Source: DASPSR01 sp035498715
GTDB taxonomy: Bacteria > Nitrospirota > UBA9217
Length of the DNA stretch: 6,234 bases
Direction: 5' to 3'
Assembly (NCBI GenBank): GCA_035498715.1
Contig: DATJZV010000072.1
Coordinates: 1 to 6,234 of the forward strand
Below are positions 5,625 to 6,234 of this stretch, in pieces (position 1 is the first letter of the stretch; every line of letters starts with the position of its first letter). The notes beneath the pieces are model-generated. The model saw only the letters and a program-made list of their open reading frames with translations, was not told the DNA's origin and did not search any database. Both the position numbers and the translations under genes were made by a program.

Positions 5625-5634
5625 CATCATGAAG

Positions 5635-6234
5635 CTATGTATCGCTTCCTGTCATAGCTTGTTCTTTGCTCTCCGCGCCCTGCATAGCAGCCTCTGCCTT
5701 CGGCTCTTCCTTATATCCGCACTCCTTCTTCAGGCATGCGATGTAGGGGCCGGTCTTCTTGGAATATTTTTCCACGAGGAACGGCGCGCCGCACTGGGGG
5801 CAGGGCCTCGACACTGGTTTGTACCAGATAGCGAATTTGCACGCGGGATAATTTGAGCAGGAGTAGAACACCTTGCCGAAGCGAGAACGCCGTTCGACGA
5901 TCTTACCACCGTCCTCGGGACAGGTCACGCCCGTTGACATCCCCTGGGTATGGTTGCACTCGGGATAGCGCGAGCAGGCGAGGAACTTTCCGAACCTTCC
6001 CCGTTTAATGACCATGGGTGATCCGCACTTGGGACATTTTTCGTCCGTGGTCTCCTCGGGCGCGGCCTCAACCTCGCCGTTCTCCTTGCGTATGAAGGGT
6101 TTCGTGTTCTTGCAGTCTGGATAGCCGCTGCAAGCGAGGAACTGGCCATTCCGGCCCCACTTGATTACCATCGGCTTGCCGCATTTCTCGCAGGTGATAT
6201 CGGTAGGGGTTTGTTCGGACTTGAAATCCTTCAT
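5635..6234 (-). CDS. topA: DNA topoisomerase I, C-terminal zinc-ribbon region (5' end outside window)
   Basis: Type IA topoisomerase that relaxes negative supercoils. Only the last 199 or so residues are present; the Toprim and active-site Tyr domains lie beyond the window edge, and the Met at the edge (6234) is almost certainly internal. The fragment consists of four topoisomerase C4 zinc-binding modules. Counting from the edge, their Cys are 15/18/35/41, 67/70/87/93, 105/126/132 and 145/148/167/172. The first two carry the familiar pattern MVIK-x-GR-x-G-x-FLACSxYP-x-C. The third reads CPEDGG and lacks the second Cys, leaving three ligands. A charged low-complexity tail (EEPKAEAAMQGAESKEQAMTGSDT region) ends at TAG 5637-5635. 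It is the first visible gene of the minus-strand block, 77 nt before xerC. A stand-alone zinc-ribbon protein is conceivable, but the IKWGRNGQFLACSGYPDC segment and the xerC-hslVU context make topA much more likely. Confidence 0.93.
   Translation of the reverse strand: MKDFKSEQTPTDITCEKCGKPMVIKWGRNGQFLACSGYPDCKNTKPFIRKENGEVEAAPEETTDEKCPKCGSPMVIKRGRFGKFLACSRYPECNHTQGMSTGVTCPEDGGKIVERRSRFGKVFYSCSNYPACKFAIWYKPVSRPCPQCGAPFLVEKYSKKTGPYIACLKKECGYKEEPKAEAAMQGAESKEQAMTGSDT

Noticed and set aside
5390..5632. 80-residue + strand open frame with a GTG start opposite the 5' end of xerC
   Set aside because: It is the complement of conserved XerC N-terminal coding sequence and runs into the G-rich spacer; no independent evidence.

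Overview
The window joins two unrelated gene blocks that converge on a shared terminator. The likely host is an anaerobic, metal- or electrode-respiring type Gram-negative bacterium, of the Desulfuromonadales/Geobacter-like or Nitrospirota kind. This placement is an inference from three things: two heme-rich lipoprotein cytochromes, one of them built from the CX4CH...CX2CH modules best known from Geobacter; an outer-membrane beta-barrel just upstream of them; and moderately GC-rich coding sequence. No rRNA or other decisive phylogenetic marker is present.

Left block, + strand, 1-1548: the 3' end of a beta-barrel outer-membrane protein, then a 147-residue pentaheme lipoprotein cytochrome c, then a 247-residue octaheme lipoprotein cytochrome c. 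The spacing is extremely tight (1 nt between the first two genes, a 13-nt overlap between the last two), so they are almost certainly cotranscribed and translationally coupled. The set resembles a porin-cytochrome conduit for moving electrons across the outer membrane. The upstream part of the operon lies outside the window.

Centre, 1581-1618: a perfect 17-bp hairpin with a 4-nt loop, flanked by A6 and T6 inside the stem, which can terminate transcription from both directions.

Right block, - strand, 6234-1644, in transcription order: the C-terminal zinc-ribbon region of DNA topoisomerase I (topA), tyrosine recombinase xerC, the protease/unfoldase pair hslV and hslU, and acetylglutamate kinase argB. 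The core order topA-xerC-hslV-hslU matches the conserved Bacillus cluster topA-trmFO-codV(xerC)-clpQ-clpY-codY, but here trmFO is absent between topA and xerC, and argB stands where codY would be. HslV and HslU form one ATP-dependent protease; XerC (with a partner, usually XerD) resolves chromosome dimers; TopA relaxes negative supercoils; ArgB is the second enzyme of arginine synthesis.

The four spacers in the right block are all 77-85 nt long, and three hold odd low-complexity or inverted-repeat sequence (a G-run array, a hairpin, and a CTCTGTGTTCTCCGTG-type quasi-repeat). I see no CRISPR array, tRNA, rRNA, transposase or phage gene. The most system-like content is the porin plus pentaheme plus octaheme cytochrome cassette.
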